Source: Streptomyces rochei
GTDB lineage: Bacteria > Actinomycetota > Actinomycetes > Streptomycetales > Streptomycetaceae
Length of the DNA: 51,033 nt
Assembly (NCBI GenBank): GCA_002155895.1
Contig: MUMD01000063.1
Span: 1 to 51,033 of the forward strand
Reading direction: 5' to 3'
The notes under the pieces were generated by a model that made no database searches, was not told where the DNA came from, and saw only the letters and a list, made by a program, of their open reading frames with translations. The position numbers and the translations under genes are program-made. Below, piece after piece: positions 24,598 to 33,519 of the stretch. How positions within the stretch are numbered: the first letter of the stretch is position 1; the number at the start of each line of letters is the position of its first letter.

Positions 24598-25425
24598 TTA
24601 CTTGACGGAGCCGCCGGTGATCCCGGCGGCGATGTACTTCTGGGCGAGGACGAGCAGGATCGCCGCAGGCACCGCGGAGAGCACGGAGGCGGCCATCACC
24701 GAGCCCCAGTCGCCCACGTGCGCGCCGATGTACTGGTAGATGCCCAGCGTGATGGGCTTGACCTCGTCGGTGGTGTTCAGGGTGAGCGCGAACATGAAGT
24801 CGCTCCACGAGAACAGGAACGCGAAGAGCCCCGAGGTGATCAGCGAGTTGCGGCTCATCGGCAGCACCACCCGCACGAAGGTCCGCACCGGACCGGCCCC
24901 GTCGATCTGCGCGGCCTCGATCACCTCGCCCGGGATCGACACCATGAAGGAGCGCATCAGTACGATCGAGAACGGGATGCCCAGCGAGGCGTCCGCCAGC
25001 ATCAGGCCGAAGTAGGAGTTGACCAGGCCCAGGTCGACGTACGAGTTGTAGAGCGCGTTGGCGATGACGATGCCCGGCACCATCTGGGTGATCAGCGTGC
25101 CGAACACGATCGTGCGCGAGCCCCGCAGCCCGAACCGCGCCAGCCCGTACGCCGCCGGCGCCGAGATCAGCAGGCAGATGGCGACCGCGCCGAGCGACAC
25201 GGCCAGCGAGGTCAGCAGGTGCCCGCCCTGGTCGCTGATGGCCTTCGAGAAGCCGGACAGGTCCAGACTGCCCGGCACCGGGTCGACCTTCAGCAGCCCC
25301 GACTCGGGCTGCAGCGCGGTGTTGAGCATCCAGTACAGCGGGAACAGCATCACCGCGAGGACGAGCACACCGGCGACGGTGGAGCCCCAGCGGCGCCGGG
25401 ACGCGTTGGGTGTGTGGGTGGCCAT
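24598..25425 (-). CDS. Carbohydrate ABC transporter permease (MalG-type)
   Basis: Inner-membrane permease of 275 residues with six helices, CUT1 family. The ATPase-contact EAA loop is FMVSIPGEVIEAAQIDGAGPVRTFVRVVLPMSRN; the C-terminus ends in QKYIAAGITGGSVK, typical of MalG-like subunits. The start ATG at 25425 is 6 bases after the upstream permease stop. No ATPase gene is in the cluster: such Streptomyces importers usually share the ATPase MsiK. Confidence 0.93.
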   Translation of the reverse strand: MATHTPNASRRRWGSTVAGVLVLAVMLFPLYWMLNTALQPESGLLKVDPVPGSLDLSGFSKAISDQGGHLLTSLAVSLGAVAICLLISAPAAYGLARFGLRGSRTIVFGTLITQMVPGIVIANALYNSYVDLGLVNSYFGLMLADASLGIPFSIVLMRSFMVSIPGEVIEAAQIDGAGPVRTFVRVVLPMSRNSLITSGLFAFLFSWSDFMFALTLNTTDEVKPITLGIYQYIGAHVGDWGSVMAASVLSAVPAAILLVLAQKYIAAGITGGSVK

Positions 25426-25431
25426 CGTCGG

Positions 25432-26385
25432 TCACTTCCCCTCGGTGCGGTTGGCCCGCAGATAGAACACCGCGAACACGGCGGAGATCAGGATGAGCAC
25501 GTTGCCGACCACGGCGCCGGCGCCGAAGTCCAGCTGGACGAAGGAGTTCTGGTAGGTCAGCGTGCCGAGCGTCTGGGTCGCGTCGGCCGGGCCGCCGTCG
25601 GTGAGGGCGAGGATCAGGTCGAGGATCTTCACCGTCGACATGAAGCCGAGCACGAGCACCACCGTGATGACCGGCTTGAGCATCGGCAGGGTGACCGAGC
25701 GGAAGGTCCGCCACGCCGAGGCGCCGTCCAGCGCGGCGGCCTCGTGCAGCTCCTTCGGGATCTCCTGGAGGCCGCCGTAGAGGATGACCATGTTGAACGG
25801 GATGCCGATCCAGATGTTGACCAGGATCACCGACAGCAGGGCCATGTCGGGGCTGGTCAGCCAGGGGGTGTGGCCGCCGATGCCGAGGGTGTCCAGGAAG
25901 GAGTTGAGGACACCGGTGTCCTGGTCGAGGATGCGCCGCCAGACGATGCCGGACACCACCATGGGCACCAGCCAGGGCAGCAGGATCAGCGAGCGCAGCA
26001 CGCCGTTCAGCGGGAACCGGCGGCTGAAGAAGACCGCCAGCGCCATGCCGATGCAGAACTGCCCGAGCAGCGAGCCGGCCGTGAACACGAGGGTGTGCCA
26101 CAGGGCCTTGCCGAACAGGGCGTCGTGGAAGACGTTCGACCAGTTGTCGGCGCCGTTGAAGGGCGCCTCACCGGTGAAGAAGGTCTTCGGCGTGTAGTGC
26201 TGGAAGCTCATCACGACGTTGCGGACCAGCGGGTAGCCGAAGAAGAGCAGCATGAAGACGACGGCGGGGGCGACGAACCCCCACTGCGTGAGCCGGCGCC
26301 GGCGCGCGATCCGGGCCGGGTCGGGTGCCGCGGCCGGTGCGGACGCCTTCTCGGGCGTCCGGGCGGTGACGGTGGGCGTGGTCAT
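25432..26385 (-). CDS. Carbohydrate ABC transporter permease (MalF-type)
   Basis: Permease of 317 residues with an Ala/Pro-rich cytoplasmic N-terminus, then six or more helices. EAA loop: LQEIPKELHEAAALDGASAWRTFRSVTLPMLKPV. The ATG at 26385 (MTTPTVTARTPEKASAP) follows the binding protein stop by 11 bases. It pairs with the MalG-type subunit to import an oligosaccharide. Confidence 0.92.
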   Translation of the reverse strand: MTTPTVTARTPEKASAPAAAPDPARIARRRRLTQWGFVAPAVVFMLLFFGYPLVRNVVMSFQHYTPKTFFTGEAPFNGADNWSNVFHDALFGKALWHTLVFTAGSLLGQFCIGMALAVFFSRRFPLNGVLRSLILLPWLVPMVVSGIVWRRILDQDTGVLNSFLDTLGIGGHTPWLTSPDMALLSVILVNIWIGIPFNMVILYGGLQEIPKELHEAAALDGASAWRTFRSVTLPMLKPVITVVLVLGFMSTVKILDLILALTDGGPADATQTLGTLTYQNSFVQLDFGAGAVVGNVLILISAVFAVFYLRANRTEGK

Positions 26386-26396
26386 GGGCGCGTACC

Positions 26397-27683
26397 TCAG
26401 TTCCCGCTCGTGGCCCGCTGCTGGGCGCGCTTCAGGGCGGTCTCGCCGGACTGGCCGGTCAGGGCGGACTGGAAGGCGCTCTGCAGGGCGAGCGACACGC
26501 TCGACCAGCCGGCGCCCAGCTTCGCCGTCCGGGACCGGGCGACGGCCACCTGATCGGCGAGGGAGTCCAGCTCCGGCACCCGTTCGCGCCAGACGGCGGC
26601 GGCCTTGGCGTTGGCCGGCACCATCCAGCTGTTGAGCGCGTAGGTCAGCTGCTCCTCCTCGCTCGACAGACAGGCGACGATCTTCCCGGCGGTCTTCTCC
26701 CGTGCCTCGTCGCCGGTGTTCGGCACGGTGAGCACGGCGCCGCCCAGCGGTCCGACCGAGTCCTCGCCGGCCTCGGGCACCGGGATGGGGGCGATGCCCC
26801 AGTGCAGCGACTCGTCGGTGTTGAGGGTCTCCACCTGCCACGGACCGTTGATCATCATCGCGGCGTTGCCGGCCATGAACTGGTCGTTGACGTCCGCCTG
26901 GGTCCAGTTGACCGTCGACTTCGACAGCGAGCCGTCCCCGAGCAGGCCCTTCCAGTAGTCCAGTGCCTCCACGACCCGGGGACTGTCCAGGTCGGTCTCG
27001 TCACCGCCGTTGGACCACATGAACGGCAGGAACTGGAAGACGCCGTCCTCGGCGCCGCCCGCGCTCAGCGCCAGGCCGTACCGCTTGCCCTGGGTGAGGC
27101 GCTTCGCGGTCTCCCGCAGCTCCGCCCAGGTCGTGGGCACCTCGACGCCCGCCTTGTCGAGCACGTCCTTGTTGTAGAAGAGCGCCAGCGTGTTCACCGA
27201 CCGCGCGGCGCCGTAGTACGTCCCCCGGTACGAGCCGAAGTCGACGATGCCCTCGGGGACGTCCTCGGTGCTCAGCCCGAGGGACCGCAGGTCGGTCAGG
27301 CCGCCCGCGTCCGCGAAGGTGGGCATCTCGGACGCGTCGAACTGCACGATGTCGGGCAGCGACTTGGACGACGCCATGCGCAGCGCCTTCGTCATCACCT
27401 GCGCCGCCGGGACGCTCTGCTGCTCGATGGTGACGCCCAGCCGCTTGCCGCACCGGGCCATCGCCTCCGCGTCCCAGCGGTGGTAGGACTCGTCGGTCGA
27501 GGAGTTCAGCACGGTGTACACGTCGGCGTCCCGCTGCTGTCCGCAGCCGGTCAGCGCGGCCCCCGCGACCAGGACACAGACGGCGGCGACCGGGGCGACG
27601 ACTCGGCGTGAACGTCCTCGCCCGTGGTGCCCGGTGGCAGGAGGGTGTGCTGTCAAGGCGAGCGAGGTGAAGCGCTTCGACAT
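26397..27683 (-). CDS. Sugar ABC transporter substrate-binding lipoprotein
   Basis: CUT1 extracellular binding protein, 428 residues. After a long basic N-region (MSKRFTSLALTAHPPATGHH...) the signal helix VVAPVAAVCVLVAGAALTGC ends in a lipobox Cys at about 47. Mature family-1 features include SLPDIVQFDASEMPTFADAGGLTDL and NTLALFYNKDVLDKAGVEVPTTWAELRETAKRL, with the aromatic segment VFQFLPFMWSNGGDE lining the binding cleft. It is first in the transporter/GH1 operon and divergent from the alpha-xylosidase gene, which suggests alpha-xylosylated glucosides as ligand. Confidence 0.92.
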   Translation of the reverse strand: MSKRFTSLALTAHPPATGHHGRGRSRRVVAPVAAVCVLVAGAALTGCGQQRDADVYTVLNSSTDESYHRWDAEAMARCGKRLGVTIEQQSVPAAQVMTKALRMASSKSLPDIVQFDASEMPTFADAGGLTDLRSLGLSTEDVPEGIVDFGSYRGTYYGAARSVNTLALFYNKDVLDKAGVEVPTTWAELRETAKRLTQGKRYGLALSAGGAEDGVFQFLPFMWSNGGDETDLDSPRVVEALDYWKGLLGDGSLSKSTVNWTQADVNDQFMAGNAAMMINGPWQVETLNTDESLHWGIAPIPVPEAGEDSVGPLGGAVLTVPNTGDEAREKTAGKIVACLSSEEEQLTYALNSWMVPANAKAAAVWRERVPELDSLADQVAVARSRTAKLGAGWSSVSLALQSAFQSALTGQSGETALKRAQQRATSGN

Positions 27684-27729
27684 GGTGCGGCCCTTGCTGT
27701 CGTACCGTCCGGCTCCCTCGCCGGACCGT

Positions 27730-27758
27730 TTTGTTTGATGTGATGACTAATACGTCAA
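27730..27758 (-). promoter_or_regulatory. Promoter/operator region of the sugar transporter operon
   Basis: Minus-strand TTGACG at 27758-27753 is a good -35 box; a -10 about 17 bases on is weak (AACAAA). Overlapping the -35 is TGAC-TAATAC-GTCA (27744-27757), a short inverted repeat suited to repressor binding. The whole divergent gap 27684-27966 is AT-rich compared with its surroundings. Confidence 0.5.
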
Positions 27759-27882
27759 GGACCTGCTGTCGCGCTAGAGGAAAGTGGCCCCGGTCTCGCC
27801 GCTCCGTGGCGTGAAGGGGCTGTTCTTGTCGGTAATAGTGCCTGCTCAGAGGCGTGAACCCGATCGCAGCCCCTCGGCGGCC

Positions 27883-27910
27883 GCATTTGTTTTGTGTACG
27901 ATCAAAATGC
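27883..27910. promoter_or_regulatory. Inverted repeat upstream of the alpha-xylosidase gene
   Basis: GCATTT, 16 bases, AAATGC: perfect 6-bp arms in an AT-rich patch that also contains TTTTGTGTACGATCAAAA, 56 bases before the GH31 start. A candidate operator; the binding protein is unknown. Confidence 0.4.
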
Positions 27911-27966
27911 TGCGGGACGGCCTCCGTGCTCCCATCCGACAGCTCCCGTCCCACCCGAGGAAGATC

Positions 27967-30237
27967 ATGAAGTTCACCGACGGCTTCTGGCTCATCCGCG
28001 AGGGCGTGCAGATCTCGTACGCCACCGAAGTACGCGACGTGCGCCCCGAATCGAAGCGCTTCACCGCCCATGCCGCCGTGAAGAGGGTGACGCGCAGGGG
28101 CGACACGCTCAACGCGCCGCTCCTCACGGTCGAGTGCTTCTCTCCCATCGAGGGCGTCATCGGCGTCCGCGTCACCCATCACGCCGGCAAGCGCCGGCCC
28201 GGCCCCGACTACGCGCTCACGACCGAGGCCGACGGCGCCGGCACGGTGCGCGAGGACGGCTCCGTCACCGAGCTGACCAGCGGCCCGCTGACCCTGCGTC
28301 TGGACCGCGAGGGCCCCTGGGGCCTCACCTTCCACGACGCGGACGGACGCGAGCTGACCCGCGCGAACGCCAAGGGCACCGCGTTCGCCACCACCGGCGA
28401 CGGCGCGCACCACATGCTGAGCCGGCTCTCCCTCGGCGTCGGCGAGCAGGTCTACGGACTCGGCGAACGCTTCACCCCGTTCATCAAGAACGGCCAGGTC
28501 GTCGACATGTGGCAGGCCGACGGCGGCACCAGCAGCGAGCAGGCCTACAAGAACATCCCGTTCTACCTCTCCTCACGGGGCTACGGCGTCTTCGTCAACC
28601 ATCCCGGAGCCGTCTCCTTCGAGGTCGGCTCCGAGTCCGTCGGCCAGGTGCAGTTCAGCGTCGAGGACCAGACGCTGGAGTACTACGTCGTCGCCGGTCC
28701 CACGCCCAAGGACGTGCTCACCCGCTACACCGCCCTCACCGGCCGCCCCGCCCTGCCGCCCGCCTGGTCCTTCGGCCTCTGGCTCACCACCTCCTTCACC
28801 ACGTCCTACGACGAGCACACGGTGACCTCGTTCGTCGACGGCATGGCCGAGCGCGGCATCCCGTTGACCGTGTTCCACTTCGACTGCTTCTGGATGCGCG
28901 AGTACCAGTGGTGCGACTTCCGGTGGGACCCGGACGTCTTCCCCGACCCGGACGGCATGCTGGCCCGGCTCAAGGCCAAGGGCCTGAGGATCAGCGTCTG
29001 GATCAACCCCTACATCGCCCAGAAGTCCCCGCTCTTCGAGGAGGCCGCCGCCCTCGGGCACCTGGTGCGCCGCGCGAACGGCGACGTCTGGCAGTGGGAC
29101 CTGTGGCAGGCGGGCATGGGCCTGGTCGACTTCACCAGCCCCGCCGCCCGCGACTGGTTCGCCGGGAAGCTCAAGCCGCTGCTCGACCAGGGCGTGGACT
29201 GCTTCAAGACCGACTTCGGCGAGCGCATCCCCACCGACGTCGTCTGGCACGACGGCTCCGACCCGGAGCGGATGCACAACTACTACACCCACCTGTTCAA
29301 CCGCACCGTCTTCGAACTCCTCGAGAAGGAACGCGGGCAGGGCGAGGCCGTCCTCTTCGCCCGCTCCGCGACCGCGGGCGGCCAGCAGTACCCCGTCCAC
29401 TGGGGCGGCGACTGCTGGTCGTCCTTCGAGGCGATGGCCGAGTCGCTCCGGGGCGGCCTGTCCTTGTCCCTGAGCGGCTTCGGCTTCTGGAGCCACGACA
29501 TCGGCGGCTTCGAGGGCACCCCCGACGAGGCGGTCTTCAAGCGCTGGCTGGCCTTCGGTCTGCTCTCCTCGCACAGCCGCTTGCACGGCTCCTCCTCCTA
29601 CCGGGTGCCGTGGGAGTTCGGCGAGGAGGCGGTGGACGTCGCCCGGCGCTTCACCCTCCTCAAGCACCGCCTGATGCCCTACCTGTACGGCGTCGCCGCC
29701 GAGGCCCACCGCACCGGCGTGCCCATGATGCGGCCGATGGTCCTGGAGTACCCGCACGACCCGGGCTGCCGGACGCTGGACCGCCAGTACATGCTCGGCC
29801 CCGACCTGCTCGTCGCCCCGGTCTTCACCGAGGACGGCGAGGTCGAGGTCTACCTCCCCGAGGGCACCTGGACCCACCTCCTGACCGGCGACCGCGTCAC
29901 CGGCCCCGCCTGGCGCACCGAACGGCACGGCTACGACAGCCTGCCGCTGTACGTCCGTGAGGGCGCCGTCCTGCCGCTGGCCGCCGACGACAGCCGTCCC
30001 GACGGCGACTGGCTGGACGCCCCGACGCTGCTGGTCCACCCGCCCGCCGGGCCCGGCTACGAGGCGGAGGTCACCGTGCCCGACCTGCTGGGCACGCCGG
30101 CCGCGACCTTCCGGGTGCGGCGCGAGGGGGAGGTGCTGCGGGTCACCGCGTCCGGCACCGACCGCCCGTTCGCCGTACGGGTCGCGGGCGGCGCGAGCGC
30201 GGAGGGCACCGGCGAGGTGACCGTGCCGCTGGGGTGA
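27967..30237 (+). CDS. yicI: GH31 alpha-xylosidase (YicI-type)
   Basis: Intracellular retaining alpha-xylosidase, 756 residues (E. coli YicI has 772). The nucleophile motif CFKTDFGERIPTDV puts Asp at residue 416 and the acid/base motif VHWGGDCWSSF puts Asp at residue 482, the same numbers as the catalytic pair of E. coli YicI, showing near-colinearity. N-terminal beta domain from residue 1 (MKFTDGFWLIREGVQISYATEV), (beta/alpha)8 barrel from about 270 (PALPPAWSFGLWLTTSFTTSYDE), and C-terminal beta domains. GAGGAAGATC precedes the ATG. It releases alpha-1,6-xylose from xyloglucan-derived sugars such as isoprimeverose. It is divergent from the matching importer operon. Confidence 0.93.
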   Translation: MKFTDGFWLIREGVQISYATEVRDVRPESKRFTAHAAVKRVTRRGDTLNAPLLTVECFSPIEGVIGVRVTHHAGKRRPGPDYALTTEADGAGTVREDGSVTELTSGPLTLRLDREGPWGLTFHDADGRELTRANAKGTAFATTGDGAHHMLSRLSLGVGEQVYGLGERFTPFIKNGQVVDMWQADGGTSSEQAYKNIPFYLSSRGYGVFVNHPGAVSFEVGSESVGQVQFSVEDQTLEYYVVAGPTPKDVLTRYTALTGRPALPPAWSFGLWLTTSFTTSYDEHTVTSFVDGMAERGIPLTVFHFDCFWMREYQWCDFRWDPDVFPDPDGMLARLKAKGLRISVWINPYIAQKSPLFEEAAALGHLVRRANGDVWQWDLWQAGMGLVDFTSPAARDWFAGKLKPLLDQGVDCFKTDFGERIPTDVVWHDGSDPERMHNYYTHLFNRTVFELLEKERGQGEAVLFARSATAGGQQYPVHWGGDCWSSFEAMAESLRGGLSLSLSGFGFWSHDIGGFEGTPDEAVFKRWLAFGLLSSHSRLHGSSSYRVPWEFGEEAVDVARRFTLLKHRLMPYLYGVAAEAHRTGVPMMRPMVLEYPHDPGCRTLDRQYMLGPDLLVAPVFTEDGEVEVYLPEGTWTHLLTGDRVTGPAWRTERHGYDSLPLYVREGAVLPLAADDSRPDGDWLDAPTLLVHPPAGPGYEAEVTVPDLLGTPAATFRVRREGEVLRVTASGTDRPFAVRVAGGASAEGTGEVTVPLG

Positions 30238-30247
30238 GCCCGCCGGG

Positions 30248-31450
30248 TCAGGGGATGAGGGTGCCCAGCGCGGTGAGGAGGCGGTCCACGTCGTTCGCGT
30301 CGGTGTACGGCGCGAGTCCCACCCGTACGGCGCCCTCGTCGCCCAGTCCCAGCCGGCGCGATGCCTCCAGGGCGTAGAAGGAACCGGCGGGCGCGTCGAC
30401 CCCGCGTTCGGCGAGCCGGCCGTACACCTCGGCGGGGCTGAGGCCCGCCACGGTGAACAGCAGGGTCGGGGTGCGCCGGGCGGCCCGTGAGTACACGGTG
30501 ATCCCGCCGAGGTCCGCGAGCCCCCGCTCGATCCGCTCGCGCAGCGCCTCCTCGTGCGCCTCCAGGGCCGCGAAGGAGGCGGCCAGCCGGTCCCGGCGGC
30601 TGCCGCGCGCCTGAGGCTCCAGCCCCGCGAGGAAGTCCACCGCGGCACGGGCCCCGGCCAGCAGCTCGTACGGCAGCGTGCCCAGCTCGAAGCGCTCGGG
30701 GACGGCGTCGCTGGAGGGCAGCAGCTTGTCGGGCCGCAGCGTCTCCAGGAACTCCGGCCGGGCCGCCAGCACCCCCAGGTGCGGGCCGAGGAACTTGTAG
30801 GGCGAGCACACCAGCGTGTCCGCGCCCAGCGCCGCCAGGTCCACCACGGCGTGCGAGGCGTAGTGCACCGCGTCGACGTGCAGCAGCGCGCCGACCCCGT
30901 GCGCCAGGCGGGCGACGGCCGCCACGTCGGGCACGGTGCCGATCAGGTTGGAGGCGGCGGTCACCGCGACCAGCCGGGTGCGCGGGGAGAGCACCGCCTC
31001 GATGTGCTCGGGGAGGAGTTCCCCGGTGGCCGGGTCGAAGTCGGCCCAGCGCACGGTCGCGCCGGCCGCCTCGGCCGCCTGCACCCAGGGCCGGATGTTG
31101 GAGTCGTGGTCGAGGCGGGTGACGACCACCTCGTCGCCGGGCTGCCAGGTCCGGGCGAGCGTGCGGGACAGGTCGTAGGCGAGCTGGGTGGCGCTGCGGC
31201 CGAAGACGACGCCCCGGGGGTCGACGCCCAGCAGATCGGCCAGGGCGCCGCGGGCGGCCGTGACTATGCCGTCCGCGTTGCGCTCGCCCTCGGTCGTCCG
31301 GCCCCGGTTGGCCAGCGGATGGGCCAGGGCCTCGGCGACGGCGTCGATGACGGGCTGCGGGGTCTGGGTGCCGCCCGGGGCGTCGAAGCGGGCGGAGCCG
31401 GACTTCAGGGCGGGGATCTGCGCGCGGATCGCGTCGACGTCCAGGGCCAT
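30248..31450 (-). CDS. Cysteine desulfurase-like protein (class V aminotransferase fold)
   Basis: PLP-dependent enzyme of 400 residues in the 'cysteine desulfurase-like, SufS-type' branch. The PLP lysine is in TLVCSPYKFLGPHLGVL; the cofactor-binding Asp/His appear in LLHVDAVHYASHAVVDL; the N-terminus has ARFDAPGGTQTPQPVIDAVAEALAHPLANRG. No catalytic Cys loop typical of true desulfurases is evident, so it may act as an aminotransferase, lyase or isopenicillin N epimerase-like enzyme. It converges on the GH31 gene with a 10-base gap, sharing no obvious pathway with it. Confidence 0.85.
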   Translation of the reverse strand: MALDVDAIRAQIPALKSGSARFDAPGGTQTPQPVIDAVAEALAHPLANRGRTTEGERNADGIVTAARGALADLLGVDPRGVVFGRSATQLAYDLSRTLARTWQPGDEVVVTRLDHDSNIRPWVQAAEAAGATVRWADFDPATGELLPEHIEAVLSPRTRLVAVTAASNLIGTVPDVAAVARLAHGVGALLHVDAVHYASHAVVDLAALGADTLVCSPYKFLGPHLGVLAARPEFLETLRPDKLLPSSDAVPERFELGTLPYELLAGARAAVDFLAGLEPQARGSRRDRLAASFAALEAHEEALRERIERGLADLGGITVYSRAARRTPTLLFTVAGLSPAEVYGRLAERGVDAPAGSFYALEASRRLGLGDEGAVRVGLAPYTDANDVDRLLTALGTLIP

Positions 31451-31542
31451 GTGCTCACTCCAACCGAAGGCGGGCGTTCCGCCTCATGATCGCAGCCGGG
31501 TGCCGATCGGAACAGACGCCCTCGGGGACGGCCGCGCACGGT

Positions 31543-32607
31543 TCAGGAGTCCGCGGCGTGGGCCGGCTGCTTCTCCCGGCCGCCGGGGTGCCGGTGCCGC
31601 CAGATCCAGAAGACCGTGCAGGACAGCAGCGCCCAGCCGCCCAGCACCAGGAACGGGAACAGGTGCTGGTGCCCCTGGAAGTACACCGCCGTGTGCTGCG
31701 CGTTGACCGAGGCGCCGGGCGGCAGCCACTGGCCGATGGCCCCCAGCGGGGACGGCAGCAGCGGCCAGGACACCGCGCCCCCGGACGAGGGGTTGCCCAG
31801 GAGCACCATCAGGCCCCAGGTCGGCAGCATCGCCCAGCGTCCGAAGAGGGTGTTGAACATCGTGAAGACCATGCCCGACGCGAACAGGGTGAGCGCCAGG
31901 ATCATCCAGGACTCGACGAACGGCAGGTCCAGCGCGTCCAGCAGCCAGTCCACCGTCGCGGCGATGGCGAACCCGCCGAGCAGCGCGTAGGCCGCCGTGA
32001 AGAGGATGCGCTCGAACGGGGTCAGGGAGCGGGCGTGCACGCTCAGTTGGATCGCACCGACGAAACCGATGATGACCGCGGCGAGCGAGATGTAGAAGAT
32101 CGCGAGCCCGCGCGGGTCGCCCTCCTGGAGGGGGTTGACGTCCCGGACGGTGACGTCGACGCCGGTCTCCTTCCCCACGGCCGGTGCCGTGTCGGCCAGC
32201 ACCTCGGCGACCGAGGCGCCGGACGCGCTGGACAGGTCGAGCACGGCGGTGCGGCCCTCGTCGCGGATCTCGAAGATCCCGAAGACCTCCTGGTCCTGCA
32301 TCGCCTCCCGGGCCTCGGCCGTGCTGTCGTAGGGGTGCACCTTCACGGAGGCGTTCAGCGCCTTCTCCAGGCCGTCCAGGAAGGCCCGGCCGCGCGCCTG
32401 TTCGTAGGAGCCGACCACCGCCGTGGGGATCGAGTGCGGGGTCGGGTCCGCCATCGAGTAGGTGTACGAACCCGCGAAGAGCCCCGCGGCCGCCGCGAGG
32501 ATCAGCACCAGCACGGTGGCCGGCCAGAACGGCGACTGGCGGAAGGTGGACCATCGCCGCCCGCGCGTCGGGGGCTCGGCATGGGCACCGTGGGACGAGT
32601 GGGCCAT
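31543..32607 (-). CDS. DUF3533/YhgE-like membrane protein (ABC-2 type permease fold)
   Basis: Membrane protein of 354 residues: one N-terminal helix (PFWPATVLVLILAAAAGLFAGSYTYSM), an extracellular domain of about 140 residues (SIPTAVVGSYEQARGRAFLDGLEKAL... to GVDVTVRDVNPL), then five to six helices and a basic tail. This is the arrangement of YhgE/Pip-like and DUF3533 proteins, which are ABC-2 type exporters without an attached ATPase or secretion accessory proteins. Start ATG at 32607 (MAHSSHGAHAEPP). It lies downstream of dps behind a hairpin and is probably transcribed separately. Cargo unknown. Confidence 0.8.
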   Translation of the reverse strand: MAHSSHGAHAEPPTRGRRWSTFRQSPFWPATVLVLILAAAAGLFAGSYTYSMADPTPHSIPTAVVGSYEQARGRAFLDGLEKALNASVKVHPYDSTAEAREAMQDQEVFGIFEIRDEGRTAVLDLSSASGASVAEVLADTAPAVGKETGVDVTVRDVNPLQEGDPRGLAIFYISLAAVIIGFVGAIQLSVHARSLTPFERILFTAAYALLGGFAIAATVDWLLDALDLPFVESWMILALTLFASGMVFTMFNTLFGRWAMLPTWGLMVLLGNPSSGGAVSWPLLPSPLGAIGQWLPPGASVNAQHTAVYFQGHQHLFPFLVLGGWALLSCTVFWIWRHRHPGGREKQPAHAADS

Positions 32608-32631
32608 GTGCCGGACGCTTTCACAGAAGGG

Positions 32632-32660
32632 GGGCGAGGGCATCACGGACGCCCTCGCCC
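32632..32660 (-). terminator. Hairpin downstream of dps
   Basis: Perfect 10-bp stem (GGGCGAGGGC and complement) with a 9-base loop, in the 111-base gap after the dps stop. A second, bulged GC stem lies nearer the stop at about 32680-32710. Confidence 0.7.
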
Positions 32661-32718
32661 GGGGGAGCACGGAGGGTGACGGCGGCCCGTCGCGGGGCCG
32701 TCGTCGGGTGACACGGGC

Positions 32719-33312
32719 TCAGGCGTGCACCAGCGGCGTGTCCACCAGGTGCTCCGCCACGAACCACGCCTGCAGTTCGTTGGTGCGCACGACGTCGGAG
32801 ACGAGGATGTCGTTGGTGCCGTCGTCGCCCATCTCCTGGGTGCGGGCGGCCGCGTCGTGGCACTCGGTCAGGATCAGCTCGTGCGCCTCCAGCAGGCGCG
32901 ACAGCATCGCCGGTACCTCCTCGACGCCGTCCGGCGGGCGCGGCACGGTGGTGATCTCGGCGACGTGGCGGGGGTCGCCGATGGCGACGCCGCCGAGCGT
33001 CTGGACGCGCTCGGCGACCGTGTCGATCAGCTCCAGCTGTTCGCCGGCGTGCTTGTCCAGCAGCAGGTGCAGTTGGTAGAACGTCGCCCCGCGCATCAGC
33101 CAGTGGTACTTCTTGTACAGGTCGTGCAGGATGCGGGTGTCCGCCAGCACCTTGTTCAGCCGCTGGCAGGAGTAGAGCCGCGTGTCCATGGACAACGCCA
33201 CGGGGAACTGCTTGACGGTTCCGAACTCCTGGATGACGCGCCCCTTCTGGTGCAGCCAGGGCTGGCTGCCGTCGGACCTGTGCTCCACGGACGACGACTT
33301 CGGCTTGCTCAC
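32719..33312 (-). CDS. dps: Dps family ferritin-like protein
   Basis: Dodecameric DNA-protection/ferroxidase protein, 197 residues. The inter-subunit ferroxidase site shows in HDLYKKYHWLMRGATFYQLHLLLDKHAGEQLELIDTVAERVQTLGG (His, His/Asp and Glu ligands). N-terminal tail SKPKSSSVEHRSDGSQPWLHQKGRVIQEFG is polar, Lys/Arg/His-containing, and may bind DNA. The C-terminal tail of about 20 residues is long, as in Streptomyces Dps proteins. GTG at 33312 has GGAAGGAAC just upstream. It stores iron and protects DNA in stress and sporulation. Confidence 0.93.
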   Translation of the reverse strand: MSKPKSSSVEHRSDGSQPWLHQKGRVIQEFGTVKQFPVALSMDTRLYSCQRLNKVLADTRILHDLYKKYHWLMRGATFYQLHLLLDKHAGEQLELIDTVAERVQTLGGVAIGDPRHVAEITTVPRPPDGVEEVPAMLSRLLEAHELILTECHDAAARTQEMGDDGTNDILVSDVVRTNELQAWFVAEHLVDTPLVHA

Positions 33313-33421
33313 GCCTTGTTCCTTCCGGAGGACTGAAGACTGCGCCGGCGCGGTGCGGCCGGCCCCCATCCCCCCGCCGACAGTCGACCAGCCGTCGGCC
33401 GCGCCCGCAAACGCTGGGGGG

Positions 33422-33451
33422 TTGTACGGCCGTTCTCCCTCCGCTTAGGGT
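33422..33451 (+). promoter_or_regulatory. Promoter of the oxidoreductase/PmoA/cupin operon
   Basis: TTGTAC (33422-33427), 18 bases, TAGGGT (33446-33451). Transcription should begin near 33458, placing the LacI-type operator directly over or after the start point. Confidence 0.6.
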
Positions 33452-33460
33452 CTGCCGGAG

Positions 33461-33475
33461 TGAAAGCGCTTTCTA
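33461..33475. promoter_or_regulatory. LacI-family operator
   Basis: TGAAAGCGCTTTCTA contains the perfect 12-bp palindrome GAAAGCGCTTTC with the central CG step typical of LacI/CcpA-type operators. It sits 45 bases before the oxidoreductase ATG, just downstream of the predicted start of transcription. No lacI gene is in the window. Confidence 0.85.
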
Positions 33476-33519
33476 ACGGCGTGCGTGCCTCTCGCGCGCC
33501 GGCGTCCGAGGAGGACCGC

